This document shows, in pieces, positions 1 through 8,638 of a DNA stretch of 64,000 nucleotides. The notes beneath the pieces are model-generated. The model searched no databases. It saw only the letters and a program-made list of their open reading frames with translations, and was not told where the DNA came from. The stretch's first letter is position 1. Each line of letters opens with the position of its first letter. The stretch spans positions 1,550,001 to 1,614,000 of the forward strand of contig NZ_CP041166.1 in assembly GCF_009258045.1 (NCBI RefSeq), in the 5' to 3' direction. A program made the translations under genes and the position numbers. The DNA comes from Sulfurimonas xiamenensis. Its GTDB lineage: Bacteria > Campylobacterota > Campylobacteria > Campylobacterales > Sulfurimonadaceae.

Positions 1-1
1 T

Positions 2-895
2 CGCGATGTAGTATTTGCAAAAAAATCGATGCTTGTAGGTGCCACATTTGGACTAATTACCTCTTTGTTTTTAGCTTTAAGCGGAGATGAATCAGCACAT
101 CAAGTAGCGCATAAACAACCCGTAAAACTCGCAGCGATGGAGGGACTATATAAAGGAAAAGAGGGAGCTGGACTTGTTGCAGTTGGTCTGCTTAATCCAA
201 ATAAAGCTCTTAACAATGACGAAAATCCATTCCTTTTTGATATAGAGATACCTTATATTCTTTCAATCTTAAGCTACCATAAAACGAATGCTTTTGTACC
301 GGGCTTAGAAGATTTAGTATATGGAAATGAAAAATATAACATAATGGGAGCGGCAGAAAAAATAGAAAAAGGCAAAATTGCTCTTGAAGCACTACAAAGC
401 TATAAAGAGGCAAAAAAAGATGCAAATGAAGAAGCTTCCAAAGCTGCACAGACAACGCTTGAAGAGTATATGCCGTACTTTGGATATGGATATTTAAAAA
501 AACCTGAAGATATAGTAGCACCGGTTGCTACAACTTTTTACGCATTTCATATCATGGTATGGCTTGGCGGTTGGTTTATTATACTTTTTGCTTTTGTACT
601 TTTTTTCCTTACAAAAAAAGAGATTCAAAAATATCCTCTTCTGCTTAAAGCGGCTTTTTGGTCAATTCCACTTGGATATATAGCCGGTGAGGCTGGATGG
701 GTTGTTGCTGAAGTTGGCCGTCAACCATGGGCAATTCAGGATTTAATGCCAGTCGGCATTGCAGCAACACATATATCTACAACAAATGTAATGATAAGTT
801 TCTTTTTATTTGCAACACTTTTCACAACACTGCTTATTGCAGAAATCAAAATTATGACCAAACAAATAAAAATTGGTCCGGATGGAGGACACTAA
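2..895 (+). CDS. cydA: Cytochrome bd quinol oxidase subunit I, 5' end outside the window
   Basis: This subunit carries the quinol site and the haems of the bd-type terminal oxidase in the inner membrane. The frame is open from base 2, and residues before the first ATG (base 29) already read as CydA, so that ATG is internal and the N-terminal part lies outside the window. Visible marks are a GxxxG-containing helix, a short Q-loop region ending in GYGYLKKPEDIVAP, a long hydrophobic helix near fragment residue 180, and the conserved GWVVAEVGRQPW segment followed by three more helices. The stop is one base before the cydB ATG, and the GGAGGA near the end serves as the cydB ribosome binding site. 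The family assignment is secure; only the N-terminus is missing. Confidence 0.96.
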   Translation, partial: RDVVFAKKSMLVGATFGLITSLFLALSGDESAHQVAHKQPVKLAAMEGLYKGKEGAGLVAVGLLNPNKALNNDENPFLFDIEIPYILSILSYHKTNAFVPGLEDLVYGNEKYNIMGAAEKIEKGKIALEALQSYKEAKKDANEEASKAAQTTLEEYMPYFGYGYLKKPEDIVAPVATTFYAFHIMVWLGGWFIILFAFVLFFLTKKEIQKYPLLLKAAFWSIPLGYIAGEAGWVVAEVGRQPWAIQDLMPVGIAATHISTTNVMISFFLFATLFTTLLIAEIKIMTKQIKIGPDGGH

Positions 896-896
896 A

Positions 897-2033
897 ATGG
901 TAGGATTCGGTGATTTAGATTTACTTACACTTCAACAATACTGGTGGTTTGTAATCTCGCTTTTAGGTGGTCTTTTTGTTTTTATGATGTTTGTTCAGGG
1001 TGGACAAACTCTAATTTACAAACTATCTACAAATGAGACAGAAAAAACAATGTTAATCAACGCTATTGGGCGTAAATGGGAATTGGGATTTACTACTCTT
1101 GTTCTTTTTGGTGGGGCACTTTTTGCAGCATTTCCTCTCTTTTACGCAACGAGTTTCGGCGGAGCTTACTGGGTGTGGCTCGCAATACTCTTTTGCTTTA
1201 TTATTCAAGCAGTAAGTTATGAGTATAGAAGCAAACCGGATAATTTCTTAGGACAAAAAACCTATGAAGTATTTTTATATATAAATGGAACTTTAGGAGT
1301 ATTTTTACTGGGTGTGGCAATTGCTACTTTTTTTAGCGGCAGTGAATTTAAAATTGATTCAAACTTCTTTTCTCATTGGCAAAATCCACTTCGTGGTTTA
1401 GAAGCACTTTTTAATCCAATGAACTATCTTTTAGGGTTTGCATTGGTATTTCTCACTAAAATTACCGGTGCAATGTATTTTATCAACATTATTAATCATA
1501 AAGAGATACGAGAAAAAGCACTTTCATCAATAAAAATCAATATGCTTTTATTTCTACTTTTCTTTTTAGTATTTATAGGATGGATTTTTACCAAAGAGGG
1601 ATTTGCAATAAATGAGAATGGTATTGTTTTTATGCAGCAATATAAATATTTTTATAATTTCTTAGATATGCCAATTCTTTTAACTCTATTTATTATAGGA
1701 ATAATTATGGTTATTATATCTGTGTTTAATACTGTTTCATTCAAAAAAACATCTTGTATCAAAACAGGTGGTATAGGCGTTGTTTTAACCGTAACAGCAC
1801 TTTTAACAAGCTTAGGTTTTAATAATACAGCTTATTATCCATCAACTTATGATTTACAAAGTTCTTTGACAATTATGAATAGTTCAGGAAGTCATTATAC
1901 ACTTATGGCAATGAGTTATGTTTCTTTAATGGTGCCATTTGTATTAGCATATATCGCTTATGCATGGTACTTAATGGACAGAGTAAAGATAACCAAAGAG
2001 GAGATTGAATCTCCAAATGCACACAACTACTAG
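897..2033 (+). CDS. cydB: Cytochrome bd quinol oxidase subunit II
   Basis: CydB is the structural partner of CydA in the bd oxidase, which reduces oxygen with quinol electrons at low oxygen tension. I chose the ATG at 897: a GGAGGA lies 7 bases upstream and it directly follows the cydA stop. An in-frame TTG at 873 would overlap cydA and is not needed. The 378-residue product is almost entirely hydrophobic, with about nine membrane segments, and opens with the typical LTLQQYWWFVIS stretch. A 36-codon membrane peptide follows 11 bases after the stop, so the three genes probably form one operon ending at the hairpin near 2150. Confidence 0.95.
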   Translation: MVGFGDLDLLTLQQYWWFVISLLGGLFVFMMFVQGGQTLIYKLSTNETEKTMLINAIGRKWELGFTTLVLFGGALFAAFPLFYATSFGGAYWVWLAILFCFIIQAVSYEYRSKPDNFLGQKTYEVFLYINGTLGVFLLGVAIATFFSGSEFKIDSNFFSHWQNPLRGLEALFNPMNYLLGFALVFLTKITGAMYFINIINHKEIREKALSSIKINMLLFLLFFLVFIGWIFTKEGFAINENGIVFMQQYKYFYNFLDMPILLTLFIIGIIMVIISVFNTVSFKKTSCIKTGGIGVVLTVTALLTSLGFNNTAYYPSTYDLQSSLTIMNSSGSHYTLMAMSYVSLMVPFVLAYIAYAWYLMDRVKITKEEIESPNAHNY

Positions 2034-2044
2034 GAGACAAGACA

Positions 2045-2155
2045 ATGGAATATACATACGGACTAACATGGTTTAGCCTTTGGCCTATAATAATCTATTT
2101 GGGATACAAATTTTCAATTAAAAATGTAATGAAATTTGAAGAAAATGAGGGGTAA
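2045..2155 (+). CDS. CydX-like 36-residue membrane peptide
   Basis: A short reading frame starts 11 bases after cydB, with GGAGACA just upstream as ribosome binding site. It encodes 36 residues: a short polar start, one hydrophobic helix of about 17 residues (LTWFSLWPIIIYLGYKF), then a charged tail ending EENEG. Length, single helix, acidic tail and position after cydAB match the CydX/CbdX small subunits that stabilise haems in bd oxidases. I see no residue-level identity to E. coli CydX, so the assignment rests on position and architecture. The stop codon lies in the loop of the following terminator. Confidence 0.55.
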   Translation: MEYTYGLTWFSLWPIIIYLGYKFSIKNVMKFEENEG

Positions 2156-2170
2156 AAACGCCCCTCTTTA
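2147..2170 (+). terminator. Terminator after the cyd operon
   Basis: GAGGGG and CCCCTC form a 6-bp GC-rich stem around an 8-base loop, followed by TTT and an AT-rich run. The left arm overlaps the last codons of the small peptide gene. Confidence 0.7.
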
Positions 2171-2391
2171 AAATTTTTATAAAATGAAATAAAAAAATGA
2201 CAAAATTATGTTATCGTTTATAAGAAGAGATAGTAAAAAAATTATATACTTTTATAATAAGCTTGATTTTATTGCATCTCTTCTATTATGCTTAAGAATT
2301 TATATATTTTAAAAGAGAGAAAAATATATAGAAGTAGTTGCGAAACAGTTTTTAAGCCTTAAAAGGCTTTAAGAAGAGGGAGTTGAATTTT
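2171..2391 (+). promoter_or_regulatory. Leader region upstream of the CorA-like gene
   Basis: About 220 bases with no long frame. It contains a 9-bp inverted repeat AGAAGAGAT (2223-2231) / ATCTCTTCT (2276-2284), a small hairpin AAGCC/GGCTT at 2354-2369, and two copies of the motif GCGAAA (about 2340 and 2394). A purine-rich GGGAG at 2378-2382 is a strong ribosome binding site pointing at the mini-ORF at 2392, not at the CorA start. It may be a regulatory leader; it matches no riboswitch class I can recognise by eye. Confidence 0.35.
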
Positions 2392-2421
2392 ATGCGAAAT
2401 CCGACTAAAAAAATACAATGA
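2392..2421 (+). CDS. Possible 9-codon leader peptide coupled to the CorA-like gene
   Basis: ATG at 2392 opens a nine-codon frame reading MRNPTKKIQ and closing with TGA at 2419-2421. The TGA shares bases with the ATG of the next gene (ATGA overlap). It has a good ribosome binding site (GGGAG, 9 bases upstream), whereas the CorA start has none of its own. This suggests that translation of the transporter depends on reading the mini-ORF first. Short leader ORFs controlling Mg2+ transporters are known in Salmonella (MgtL, CorL), but this one shows no sequence resemblance to them, so its role is inferred. Confidence 0.4.
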   Translation: MRNPTKKIQ

Positions 2422-3203
2422 GCAATATTTACAATCTAATAGACAATCTTCATTTAGAAGATTTACAAAACGAAACACATCCGTCAATATTTGACGAAAA
2501 TGAAGGATATGACATGTTAATTGTCAGACTTCCTGTTATTTATAAAGAGCTACAGGTAATTTCCACAGGATTTATAATTACAAATGAGAACAGTTATCTC
2601 TACGACAGAGATAATAGAGTCTTTAAAACATTAGAGAGTCGTTTTGAAGCTCCATATAAAATATTAGACAAGATGGTAGATGAACTCTTAGAATCATTTG
2701 AAAATTATCGTGATTTGATTGCAGATATGGAAGAGTCTCTATATTTAAACAAAACAACAACTTCTTTTATGAACAACTGGCTAAAACTTAAGCGCAATAT
2801 AGTAAGAGTTGAAAGAACATTGTTCCATGCATCTTTTACTATGAATAAAGCAATTCAGCATTATGAAAAGAGTGATGATTTTCCTATAAATCATTATATA
2901 GATTTACATGAACATATGGAGCGTACATTAAGATCTGCTACGCTGCAACTCTCTAAACTTGATTATCTTTATAGTTTTTACAGTGCACGAACAAATGAAA
3001 AAATGAACTCTCTCGTCTACAACCTAACAATGATATCGGCTATATTTTTACCCTTAAATCTGGTTGTAGGATTTTTTGGTATGAATACAAGCGGCTTACC
3101 ATTTACAGATACAACAGACGGAACAACAAATGTTATGATTCTAATACTCTTCTTATTAGCAATAACTGCAGGAGCTATAAGTTTTTTAAAAAAGAAAGTT
3201 TGA
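2418..3203 (+). CDS. CorA-family magnesium/divalent cation channel
   Basis: CorA proteins are pentameric inner-membrane channels for Mg2+, Co2+ or Ni2+. The 261-residue product has a soluble acidic N-terminal domain, a long helical region (about 80-200), and two C-terminal membrane helices (about 203-220 and 239-256). The signature YGMN appears here as FGMN, with GMN at 221-223. At 261 residues it is shorter than the roughly 316-residue E. coli protein, the shortening being in the N-terminal domain. No Shine-Dalgarno sequence precedes the ATG; translation may be coupled to the mini-ORF that overlaps it. The family is certain, the ion is not. Confidence 0.88.
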   Translation: MSNIYNLIDNLHLEDLQNETHPSIFDENEGYDMLIVRLPVIYKELQVISTGFIITNENSYLYDRDNRVFKTLESRFEAPYKILDKMVDELLESFENYRDLIADMEESLYLNKTTTSFMNNWLKLKRNIVRVERTLFHASFTMNKAIQHYEKSDDFPINHYIDLHEHMERTLRSATLQLSKLDYLYSFYSARTNEKMNSLVYNLTMISAIFLPLNLVVGFFGMNTSGLPFTDTTDGTTNVMILILFLLAITAGAISFLKKKV

Positions 3204-3221
3204 GGATAAAAAAGATTATTA

Positions 3222-3250
3222 CTAAAATAGGTTGAAAAAACCTATTTTAG
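3222..3250. terminator. Perfect 12-bp hairpin after the CorA-like gene
   Basis: CTAAAATAGGTT and AACCTATTTTAG flank a 5-base loop. No T-run follows on the plus strand, but an A-rich stretch precedes it. It is a plausible terminator for the upstream gene or an mRNA-stabilising hairpin. Confidence 0.5.
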
Positions 3251-3423
3251 AAGGAGAAATAAATCAGAGTAATTTTATCTTATTTAACTTTTATATTTCT
3301 AATTACTTTATAGTTATCTAATATTTTTAAGTCTAATCTAATTTTATATAAAAAACAGCTCAACACAAAAAAGAAGGGCAAGAGAAAGCAACTATCATTA
3401 TCCATAACATTAAGCTATTCAGA

Positions 3424-3429
3424 TATAAT
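3424..3429 (+). promoter_or_regulatory. -10 box of uvrB, very close to the start codon
   Basis: TATAAT lies only 5 bases before the ATG at 3435, and no ribosome binding site is present. Transcription would begin at or within a base or two of the start codon, predicting a leaderless uvrB mRNA. Confidence 0.55.
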
Positions 3430-3434
3430 TTCAT

Positions 3435-5408
3435 ATGTCAAAATTTAAAATTTATTCAGATTATTCGCCAGCAGGCGACCAGCCTACAGCCATTAAAACC
3501 ATAAGTGATTCCATTCTTAAGGGTAATCGTTACCAAACCTTAGAAGGTGTTACAGGAAGCGGTAAAACCTATACTATGGCAAGTGTTATAGAAAAAGTGC
3601 AGATGCCGACCATTATTATGACGCATAACAAAACTCTTGCTGCTCAGCTTTACAGTGAGTTTCGTCAATTCTTTCCAAAAAATCATGTAGAGTACTTTGT
3701 ATCATATTATGATTATTATCAGCCAGAGGCGTACATTCCTCGTCAAGATCTGTTTATAGAAAAAGATAGTGCCATTAATGATGAACTTGAGCGTCTTCGC
3801 CTCTCTTCAACCGCGAATCTTCTCTCTTACGATGATGTTATTGTCGTAGCTTCAGTTTCAGCAAATTACGGGCTGGGAGACCCCGAGGAGTATGAAAGCA
3901 TGGTGCAATCCATCGCTGTCGGTGATGAAATAGCACAAAAAAAACTTCTGCTTCGTCTTGTCGAGATGGGTTACAGCCGAAACGACACCTACTTCGACAG
4001 CGGGCATATACGCGTAAACGGAGAGAGCTTGGATGTATTTCCGCCCTACTTTGAGCAAGAAGCCATCCGCATAGAGTTTTTCGGCGACGAGATAGAAGCT
4101 ATCTACACCTTTGATGTAATAGACAACAAAAAGCTTGAAGAGCACAAAAGTTTTACCATCTATGCAACCTCACAGTTTAGCGTAAGTCAAGAGAAAATGG
4201 CTGTGGCAATAAAACGCATAGAAGAGGAGCTCGACGAGAGGCTTGCTTACTTTCAAAAAGAGGGCAAACTTGTTGAATATCAGCGTCTAAAACAGAGAGT
4301 AGAGTTTGACCTTGAGATGCTTCAAACGACTGGAATGTGCAAAGGGGTTGAGAACTACTCAAGACTGCTTACAAACAAAAAACCGGGTGAAGCTCCATAC
4401 ACTCTGCTTGATTACTTTGCTCTGCACCATAAAGAGTATCTCGTAATTGTTGATGAATCACATGTTTCACTTCCGCAATACCGCGGCATGTATGCAGGAG
4501 ACAGAGCCAGAAAAGAAGTTTTGGTAGAGTATGGATTTCGTCTGCCAAGTGCGCTTGACAACCGTCCTTTAATGCTTGATGAGTATATTAATAAAGCACC
4601 TCACTATCTTTTTGTTTCTGCAACACCTTCGGAGTATGAAATAAAGCTCTCAAGTGTTTGTGCAAAGCAGATTATCCGTCCAACCGGTCTTTTAGACCCG
4701 GTGCTAGAAATAAAACCATCTACCAATCAAGTAGAAGATATCCACGATGAGATAAAAAAAATAATCATAAAAAATGAGCGCGTTCTTATAACAGTTCTAA
4801 CGAAAAAAATGGCAGAAGCACTTACAAAATACTTAGCTGACTTAGGCATAAAAGTACAGTATATGCACTCAGATATAGATACGATTGAAAGAAATCAGAT
4901 TATTCGTTCACTTCGCCAGGGAGAGTTTGATGTACTTATCGGAATCAATCTTCTTCGTGAAGGTCTAGACCTGCCTGAAGTCAGTTTGGTAGCAATATTA
5001 GATGCAGACAAAGAGGGATTTTTAAGAAGCGAAACTGCTCTTATTCAAACAATCGGCCGTGGAGCAAGAAACTCAAACGGAAGAGTTATTTTATACGCAA
5101 ATAAAATAACCCGTTCAATGCAAAAAGCTATAGATACAACAAATGCCAGAAGAGAAATACAAAAAGCATTTAACAAAAAAAACGGTATAACTCCTACAAC
5201 GACTATGCGCAAACTTGATGAAAATCTAAAAGTAGAAGATTACGGAAATATTTACCAAAAACATAAAAAAATGGATAAAATACCGCCGTCAGAGAGAAAA
5301 GCAATGATTAAAGAGCTCTCTATTAAAATGAAAGAAGCTGCTCGTGAGTTAAATTTTGAAGAAGCAGCAAGACTTCGTGATGAAATAACAAAAATAAAAA
5401 AACTTTAG
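3435..5408 (+). CDS. uvrB: Excinuclease ABC subunit B
   Basis: UvrB verifies DNA damage in nucleotide excision repair: UvrA loads it, it melts the helix with its beta-hairpin, then recruits UvrC. The 657 residues match the usual length. Walker A GVTGSGKT is at 38-45, the beta-hairpin [10 protein letters not shown] lies near residue 95, and the DESH helicase motif and motif VI region (QTIGRGARN) are intact. The C-terminal UVR domain that binds UvrC ends the protein ([14 protein letters not shown]). It sits alone behind its own -10 box rather than next to uvrA or uvrC. The dedA-like gene begins 16 bases after the stop and may be cotranscribed. Confidence 0.98.
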   Translation: MSKFKIYSDYSPAGDQPTAIKTISDSILKGNRYQTLEGVTGSGKTYTMASVIEKVQMPTIIMTHNKTLAAQLYSEFRQFFPKNHVEYFVSYYDYYQPEAYIPRQDLFIEKDSAINDELERLRLSSTANLLSYDDVIVVASVSANYGLGDPEEYESMVQSIAVGDEIAQKKLLLRLVEMGYSRNDTYFDSGHIRVNGESLDVFPPYFEQEAIRIEFFGDEIEAIYTFDVIDNKKLEEHKSFTIYATSQFSVSQEKMAVAIKRIEEELDERLAYFQKEGKLVEYQRLKQRVEFDLEMLQTTGMCKGVENYSRLLTNKKPGEAPYTLLDYFALHHKEYLVIVDESHVSLPQYRGMYAGDRARKEVLVEYGFRLPSALDNRPLMLDEYINKAPHYLFVSATPSEYEIKLSSVCAKQIIRPTGLLDPVLEIKPSTNQVEDIHDEIKKIIIKNERVLITVLTKKMAEALTKYLADLGIKVQYMHSDIDTIERNQIIRSLRQGEFDVLIGINLLREGLDLPEVSLVAILDADKEGFLRSETALIQTIGRGARNSNGRVILYANKITRSMQKAIDTTNARREIQKAFNKKNGITPTTTMRKLDENLKVEDYGNIYQKHKKMDKIPPSERKAMIKELSIKMKEAARELNFEEAARLRDEITKIKKL

Positions 5409-5424
5409 GAAAGCAATATTTAAA

Positions 5425-5988
5425 ATGGAAGATACATTTAGCAATTTAGCAACATATGGATACATTGGACTTTTTCTTTACTCGCTAGGCGGTGGTTTTA
5501 TAGCCCTTATCGGAGCAGGAGTTTTGTCATTTATGGGTAAAATGGATTTAAGCTTATCCATTTTTATAGCATTTACAGCAAATGCGCTCGGAGATTTTTT
5601 ACTTTTTTACATGGCAAGATACCAAAAAACAATGATGATGGATGGTCTGCGCAAACATAGAAGAAAACTAGCTCTAGCACATATTATGATGAAAAAAAAC
5701 GGCTCATGGATAATCTTAATTCAAAAATTTGTCTATGGCATAAAAACACTTATACCGATTGCTATCGGTTTAACAAAATATGACTTTAAAAAATTTGCAA
5801 TTTTAAATATATTGAGCGCTGCAGCATGGGCTTTAATATTTGGTATTGGAAGTTACTATTCAGGAGGTTTTTTAGTAAAGATGGCAGAGTTAGTCGGAGA
5901 CAAACCTTGGATAGCGCCTCTTATACTCGTGGTTCTTGGTGGGTCTTTATGGTTGTACATGACACATGCCACAAAGCGTAAGAATTAG
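5425..5988 (+). CDS. DedA/SNARE-associated family membrane protein
   Basis: A 187-residue inner-membrane protein with about five hydrophobic segments. DedA-family proteins act as lipid scramblases or undecaprenyl-phosphate recycling flippases and affect envelope homeostasis. Family marks are the re-entrant region near 25-55 with small residues (GGGFIALIGAG) and a later segment, FVYGIKTLIPIAIGLTKYDF, corresponding to the conserved FxxGxRtxxPxxaG motif with K for R. It follows uvrB by 16 bases. The last codons and the stop lie inside the first copy of a 25-base tandem repeat. Confidence 0.82.
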   Translation: MEDTFSNLATYGYIGLFLYSLGGGFIALIGAGVLSFMGKMDLSLSIFIAFTANALGDFLLFYMARYQKTMMMDGLRKHRRKLALAHIMMKKNGSWIILIQKFVYGIKTLIPIAIGLTKYDFKKFAILNILSAAAWALIFGIGSYYSGGFLVKMAELVGDKPWIAPLILVVLGGSLWLYMTHATKRKN

Positions 5989-6051
5989 CTTCTTTAGAAA
6001 GCGTAAGAATTAGCTTCTTTAGAAAACGAAGGAACTGAGTTTCTTTAGAAA
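5976..6051. repeat. 25-base tandem repeat at the 3' end of the dedA-like gene
   Basis: Two exact adjacent copies (5976-6000 and 6001-6025) of a unit starting GCGTAAGAATTAG and ending CTTTAGAAA, followed by a degenerate third copy (6026-6051) that keeps the TTCTTTAGAAA end. The dedA stop codon TAG lies in copy one, so copy two has a silent duplicate stop. It looks like recent slippage. Confidence 0.85.
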
Positions 6052-6067
6052 GAAAAAAGTTAAATAA

Positions 6068-6099
6068 GATTCAAAAGTGAATCTCTTCACTTTTGAATC
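6068..6099. terminator. Bidirectional terminator between dedA-like and pckA
   Basis: Perfect 13-bp inverted repeat GATTCAAAAGTGA / TCACTTTTGAATC with a 6-base loop, placed between the ends of two converging genes. Its arms carry T-rich stretches in both directions. Confidence 0.75.
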
Positions 6100-6104
6100 A
6101 ATGA

Positions 6105-7691
6105 CTAATTTTCTATTTTAGGTCCTGCAGTAGAATAATCAAACTCGCTATCTTCAGTCTGATACTTTTTAAAATTTTCAATAAACATTTTAGCTAAAGT
6201 ATCTCTTGTTGTATCAAATTCATCTTTATTTTTCCACGCATTGCGAGGATTTAATATCTCTGGATTTATATCACCTAGAGTTGTAGGAACATGAAGTCTA
6301 AATGTTTTTGTAGTGTCAAATTCACTGTTTTTAATGCTTCCGTCTAAAATTGCATTGATACACGCGCGAGTGTCTTTGATGCTCATTCTATGTCCCACGC
6401 CATACTTTCCACCAGTCCAGCCAGTGTTTACAAGATATACATTTACACCATGCTTATCAATCTTTTCACCTAAAAGCTTCGCATAAACCGTTGGATGAAG
6501 TGGTAAAAAAGCCTCTCCAAAACAAGCACTAAATGTTGCAACAGGCTCTGTAATACCGCGCTCAGTTCCTGCAACTTTTGCAGTATATCCGCTTAAGAAG
6601 TAGTACATTGCTTGTTCACGAGTAAGTTTTGAGACCGGAGGAAGAACGCCAAAAGCGTCAGCAGTTAAAAAAATTATATTTTCCGGATGCCCGGCACATA
6701 AAGAAGATTCATGATTTGGAATATGTTCTATCGGGTAAGAGACGCGGGTATTTTCAGTTTTACTTGAATCTTCATAATCTACTTCACCCTCCTCATCCAT
6801 TACGATATTTTCAAGAAGCGCGCCAGGCTTTATAGCATTATAAATTTCAGGCTCACTTTTTCCATCAAGGTTAATAACCTTGGCGTAACATCCGCCTTCA
6901 AAATTAAACACACCGTCATTATCCCAACCATGCTCATCATCGCCGATAAGTCTTCTATGCGGATCGGTAGAGAGAGTAGTTTTCCCTGTTCCGCTAAGAC
7001 CGAAGAAAAGTGCAGTATCACCACGCTCTCCAACATTTGCAGAACAGTGCATAGAGAGTTTGCCTTCAAGCGGCAGCCAATAATTCATCATTGAAAAAAT
7101 TCCTTTTTTCAACTCACCGCCATACCATGTACCACCAATAATTGCCATATTATTTTCAATGTCAAAAAGTACAAACACTTCAGAGTTCAATCCATGCTCT
7201 TTCCATCTTTCATTAACAGCCTTGCAAGCGCTTAATACTGTAAACTGCGGTTTAAAACTCTCCAACTCAGTTTCAGTGGGACGAATAAACATATTTTTAA
7301 CAAAATGAGACTGCCATGCTATTTCAGTTATAAAACGGATTGATTTTTTAGAAGCTTCACTTGCACCGCTATACACATCGGTTACATACAAATCTTTACC
7401 TGAGAGCTGCTCTCTTGAAAGTTCCAAAAGTTCATTAAAAATCTCTTCGCTTATTTTTTGGTTAACATCGCCCCATGCTATGTATTGATTTGATGGGTAA
7501 CGATCTACAAAATATTTGTCTTTTGGGCTACGACCAGTAAAGATACCCGTATCAACGGCACTTGCACCTTTTTTTGTAAAAGTACACTCTTTATTTTCCA
7601 TCTCATGGTGAATTAATTCATCATAACTAAGGTTATGATAAACTTTACCAACATTTTTTAAACCTATCTCTTCTAACTCTTTTAAGTTCAT
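6105..7691 (-). CDS. pckA: Phosphoenolpyruvate carboxykinase (ATP)
   Basis: The enzyme converts oxaloacetate and ATP to phosphoenolpyruvate, CO2 and ADP, the entry to gluconeogenesis. In an autotrophic reverse-TCA organism it feeds sugar synthesis. The 528 residues fit the ATP-dependent class. The ATP-binding loop reads [11 protein letters not shown] near residue 232, followed by the metal-binding segment LIGDDEHGW. The substrate motif [10 protein letters not shown] is near 50 and the [11 protein letters not shown] region near 425. A -10 TATAAT lies about 35 bases upstream. It stands alone, converging on the dedA gene across a strong terminator. Confidence 0.97.
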   Translation of the reverse strand: MNLKELEEIGLKNVGKVYHNLSYDELIHHEMENKECTFTKKGASAVDTGIFTGRSPKDKYFVDRYPSNQYIAWGDVNQKISEEIFNELLELSREQLSGKDLYVTDVYSGASEASKKSIRFITEIAWQSHFVKNMFIRPTETELESFKPQFTVLSACKAVNERWKEHGLNSEVFVLFDIENNMAIIGGTWYGGELKKGIFSMMNYWLPLEGKLSMHCSANVGERGDTALFFGLSGTGKTTLSTDPHRRLIGDDEHGWDNDGVFNFEGGCYAKVINLDGKSEPEIYNAIKPGALLENIVMDEEGEVDYEDSSKTENTRVSYPIEHIPNHESSLCAGHPENIIFLTADAFGVLPPVSKLTREQAMYYFLSGYTAKVAGTERGITEPVATFSACFGEAFLPLHPTVYAKLLGEKIDKHGVNVYLVNTGWTGGKYGVGHRMSIKDTRACINAILDGSIKNSEFDTTKTFRLHVPTTLGDINPEILNPRNAWKNKDEFDTTRDTLAKMFIENFKKYQTEDSEFDYSTAGPKIEN

Positions 7692-7726
7692 AACTTACCT
7701 TATGCTACTTTTTAATTATGAATGAA

Positions 7727-7732
7727 ATTATA
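7727..7732 (-). promoter_or_regulatory. -10 box of pckA
   Basis: On the minus strand TATAAT is read about 35 bases before the pckA ATG, followed by a leader with AAGGTAAG as ribosome binding site. No convincing -35 is visible. Confidence 0.5.
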
Positions 7733-7851
7733 CACTTAATAAACATAAATTAAAAGTAAATATACTATATCAATAAAATTTTTAAATAACTTTTCGAAGA
7801 ACTTAAAATAGAAAATTTACTTTAAGTATTTTTTGGTAAAATTTCGCTCTT

Positions 7852-7927
7852 GCTCGCATAACTCAGTTGGTAGAGTGTTACCTCGACAAGGTAAAAGTCA
7901 CTGGTTCGAGTCCAGTTGTGAGCACCA
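7852..7927 (+). tRNA. tRNA-Val (GAC), with C at position 33
   Basis: A full 76-base cloverleaf with encoded CCA. The acceptor stem GCTCGCA/TGTGAGC has one G-T pair, the D-stem ACTC/GAGT starts with an A-T pair, the anticodon stem is TTACC/GGTAA, and the T-arm is ACTGG-TTCGAGT-CCAGT. The seven-base anticodon loop is TCGACAA, giving anticodon GAC (7885-7887) for valine codons GUC/GUU. Position 33 (base 7884) is C where nearly all elongator tRNAs have U, and position 10 is A instead of G with T at 25 compensating. All stems pair, so it may be functional, but these departures are unusual. A -10-like GGTAAAAT lies about 12 bases upstream. Confidence 0.93.
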
Positions 7928-8046
7928 TCACTTATTACTTCCAACCACTTATTTTAACTATTTTCAATCTTTTAGTTTTTTTTGTAATAAACACCAATTT
8001 AAAATGAAAAAATATCTAAGAATTTTTATAATATGTAAAAGAGTTT

Positions 8047-8066
8047 GATGAGCAGGTATGCTCATC
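8047..8066. terminator. Hairpin between the tRNA and the DsrE-like gene
   Basis: GATGAGCA and TGCTCATC pair perfectly (8 bp) around GGTA. It lies between converging transcripts (tRNA on plus, dsrE-like gene on minus). No strong T-run follows, so termination is plausible but not certain. Confidence 0.45.
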
Positions 8067-8079
8067 TTGTAGTTTTATT

Positions 8080-8511
8080 TTAATAGCTGAGAATTTTTGT
8101 ATCTTTTTCAAGAATTGTGTCTGCTACTTTTGCCGGTTGTGCTACAGAAACACCATCAATCAAATCTGCTTTTGTTTTACCTGCGTTTGGAAGATATGGA
8201 GGACATATTTCAACCTTTGCTCCACCTTTCATCATCTTTTTCATTAACATCTGCGCAGACACATCTTTAGGTTTGAGTAAAATCTCTTTCGAACCTTTGA
8301 CAGCTAAATCGCCTGCTTTTCCACATAGCAATATTTCTACATCTGCACCTTTTGCTTGCACTTGATTTCCTAAAACCATTGCCATAAACTGTGTAAGGCT
8401 ATCTTCTGTTGTTATTACCAAAAGAAGTTTCTCTGCACTCTGTGACGCAGCTGCACTCAGCGGACTTAACAGAATCGCTGCTAACGCGATTTTCATTAAT
8501 ACTTTTTTCAT
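8080..8511 (-). CDS. Periplasmic DsrE-family protein
   Basis: A 143-residue protein with an N-terminal signal peptide (Lys-rich start, hydrophobic core ending about residue 22 in SAAAS). The mature part is a DsrE/DsrF-like alpha/beta domain: LLLVITTEDSLTQFMAMVLGNQ, then EILLCGKAGDLAV with a central Cys, and EICPPYLPNAG with a second Cys. DsrE-type proteins relay persulfide sulfur in the cytoplasm. The exported versions are common in sulfur-oxidising Campylobacterota but their function is not established. A single gene with a TTTTTCATTGATTTTTCC-rich upstream region; no partner adjacent. Confidence 0.75.
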   Translation of the reverse strand: MKKVLMKIALAAILLSPLSAAASQSAEKLLLVITTEDSLTQFMAMVLGNQVQAKGADVEILLCGKAGDLAVKGSKEILLKPKDVSAQMLMKKMMKGGAKVEICPPYLPNAGKTKADLIDGVSVAQPAKVADTILEKDTKILSY

Positions 8512-8638
8512 TGATTTTTCCTTTAAATATAGATATTTTACGAAAATTGTATACTAAAGAACTTATAATTATATTAATAATTTCTTATAGATTAAATATT
8601 AATGTACTCTACTAATATAACTCAAATTTTACATATTT

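Noticed and set aside
7833-8048. 71-codon frame over the tRNA gene
   Set aside because: It reads through the tRNA-Val cloverleaf and has no support as a protein.
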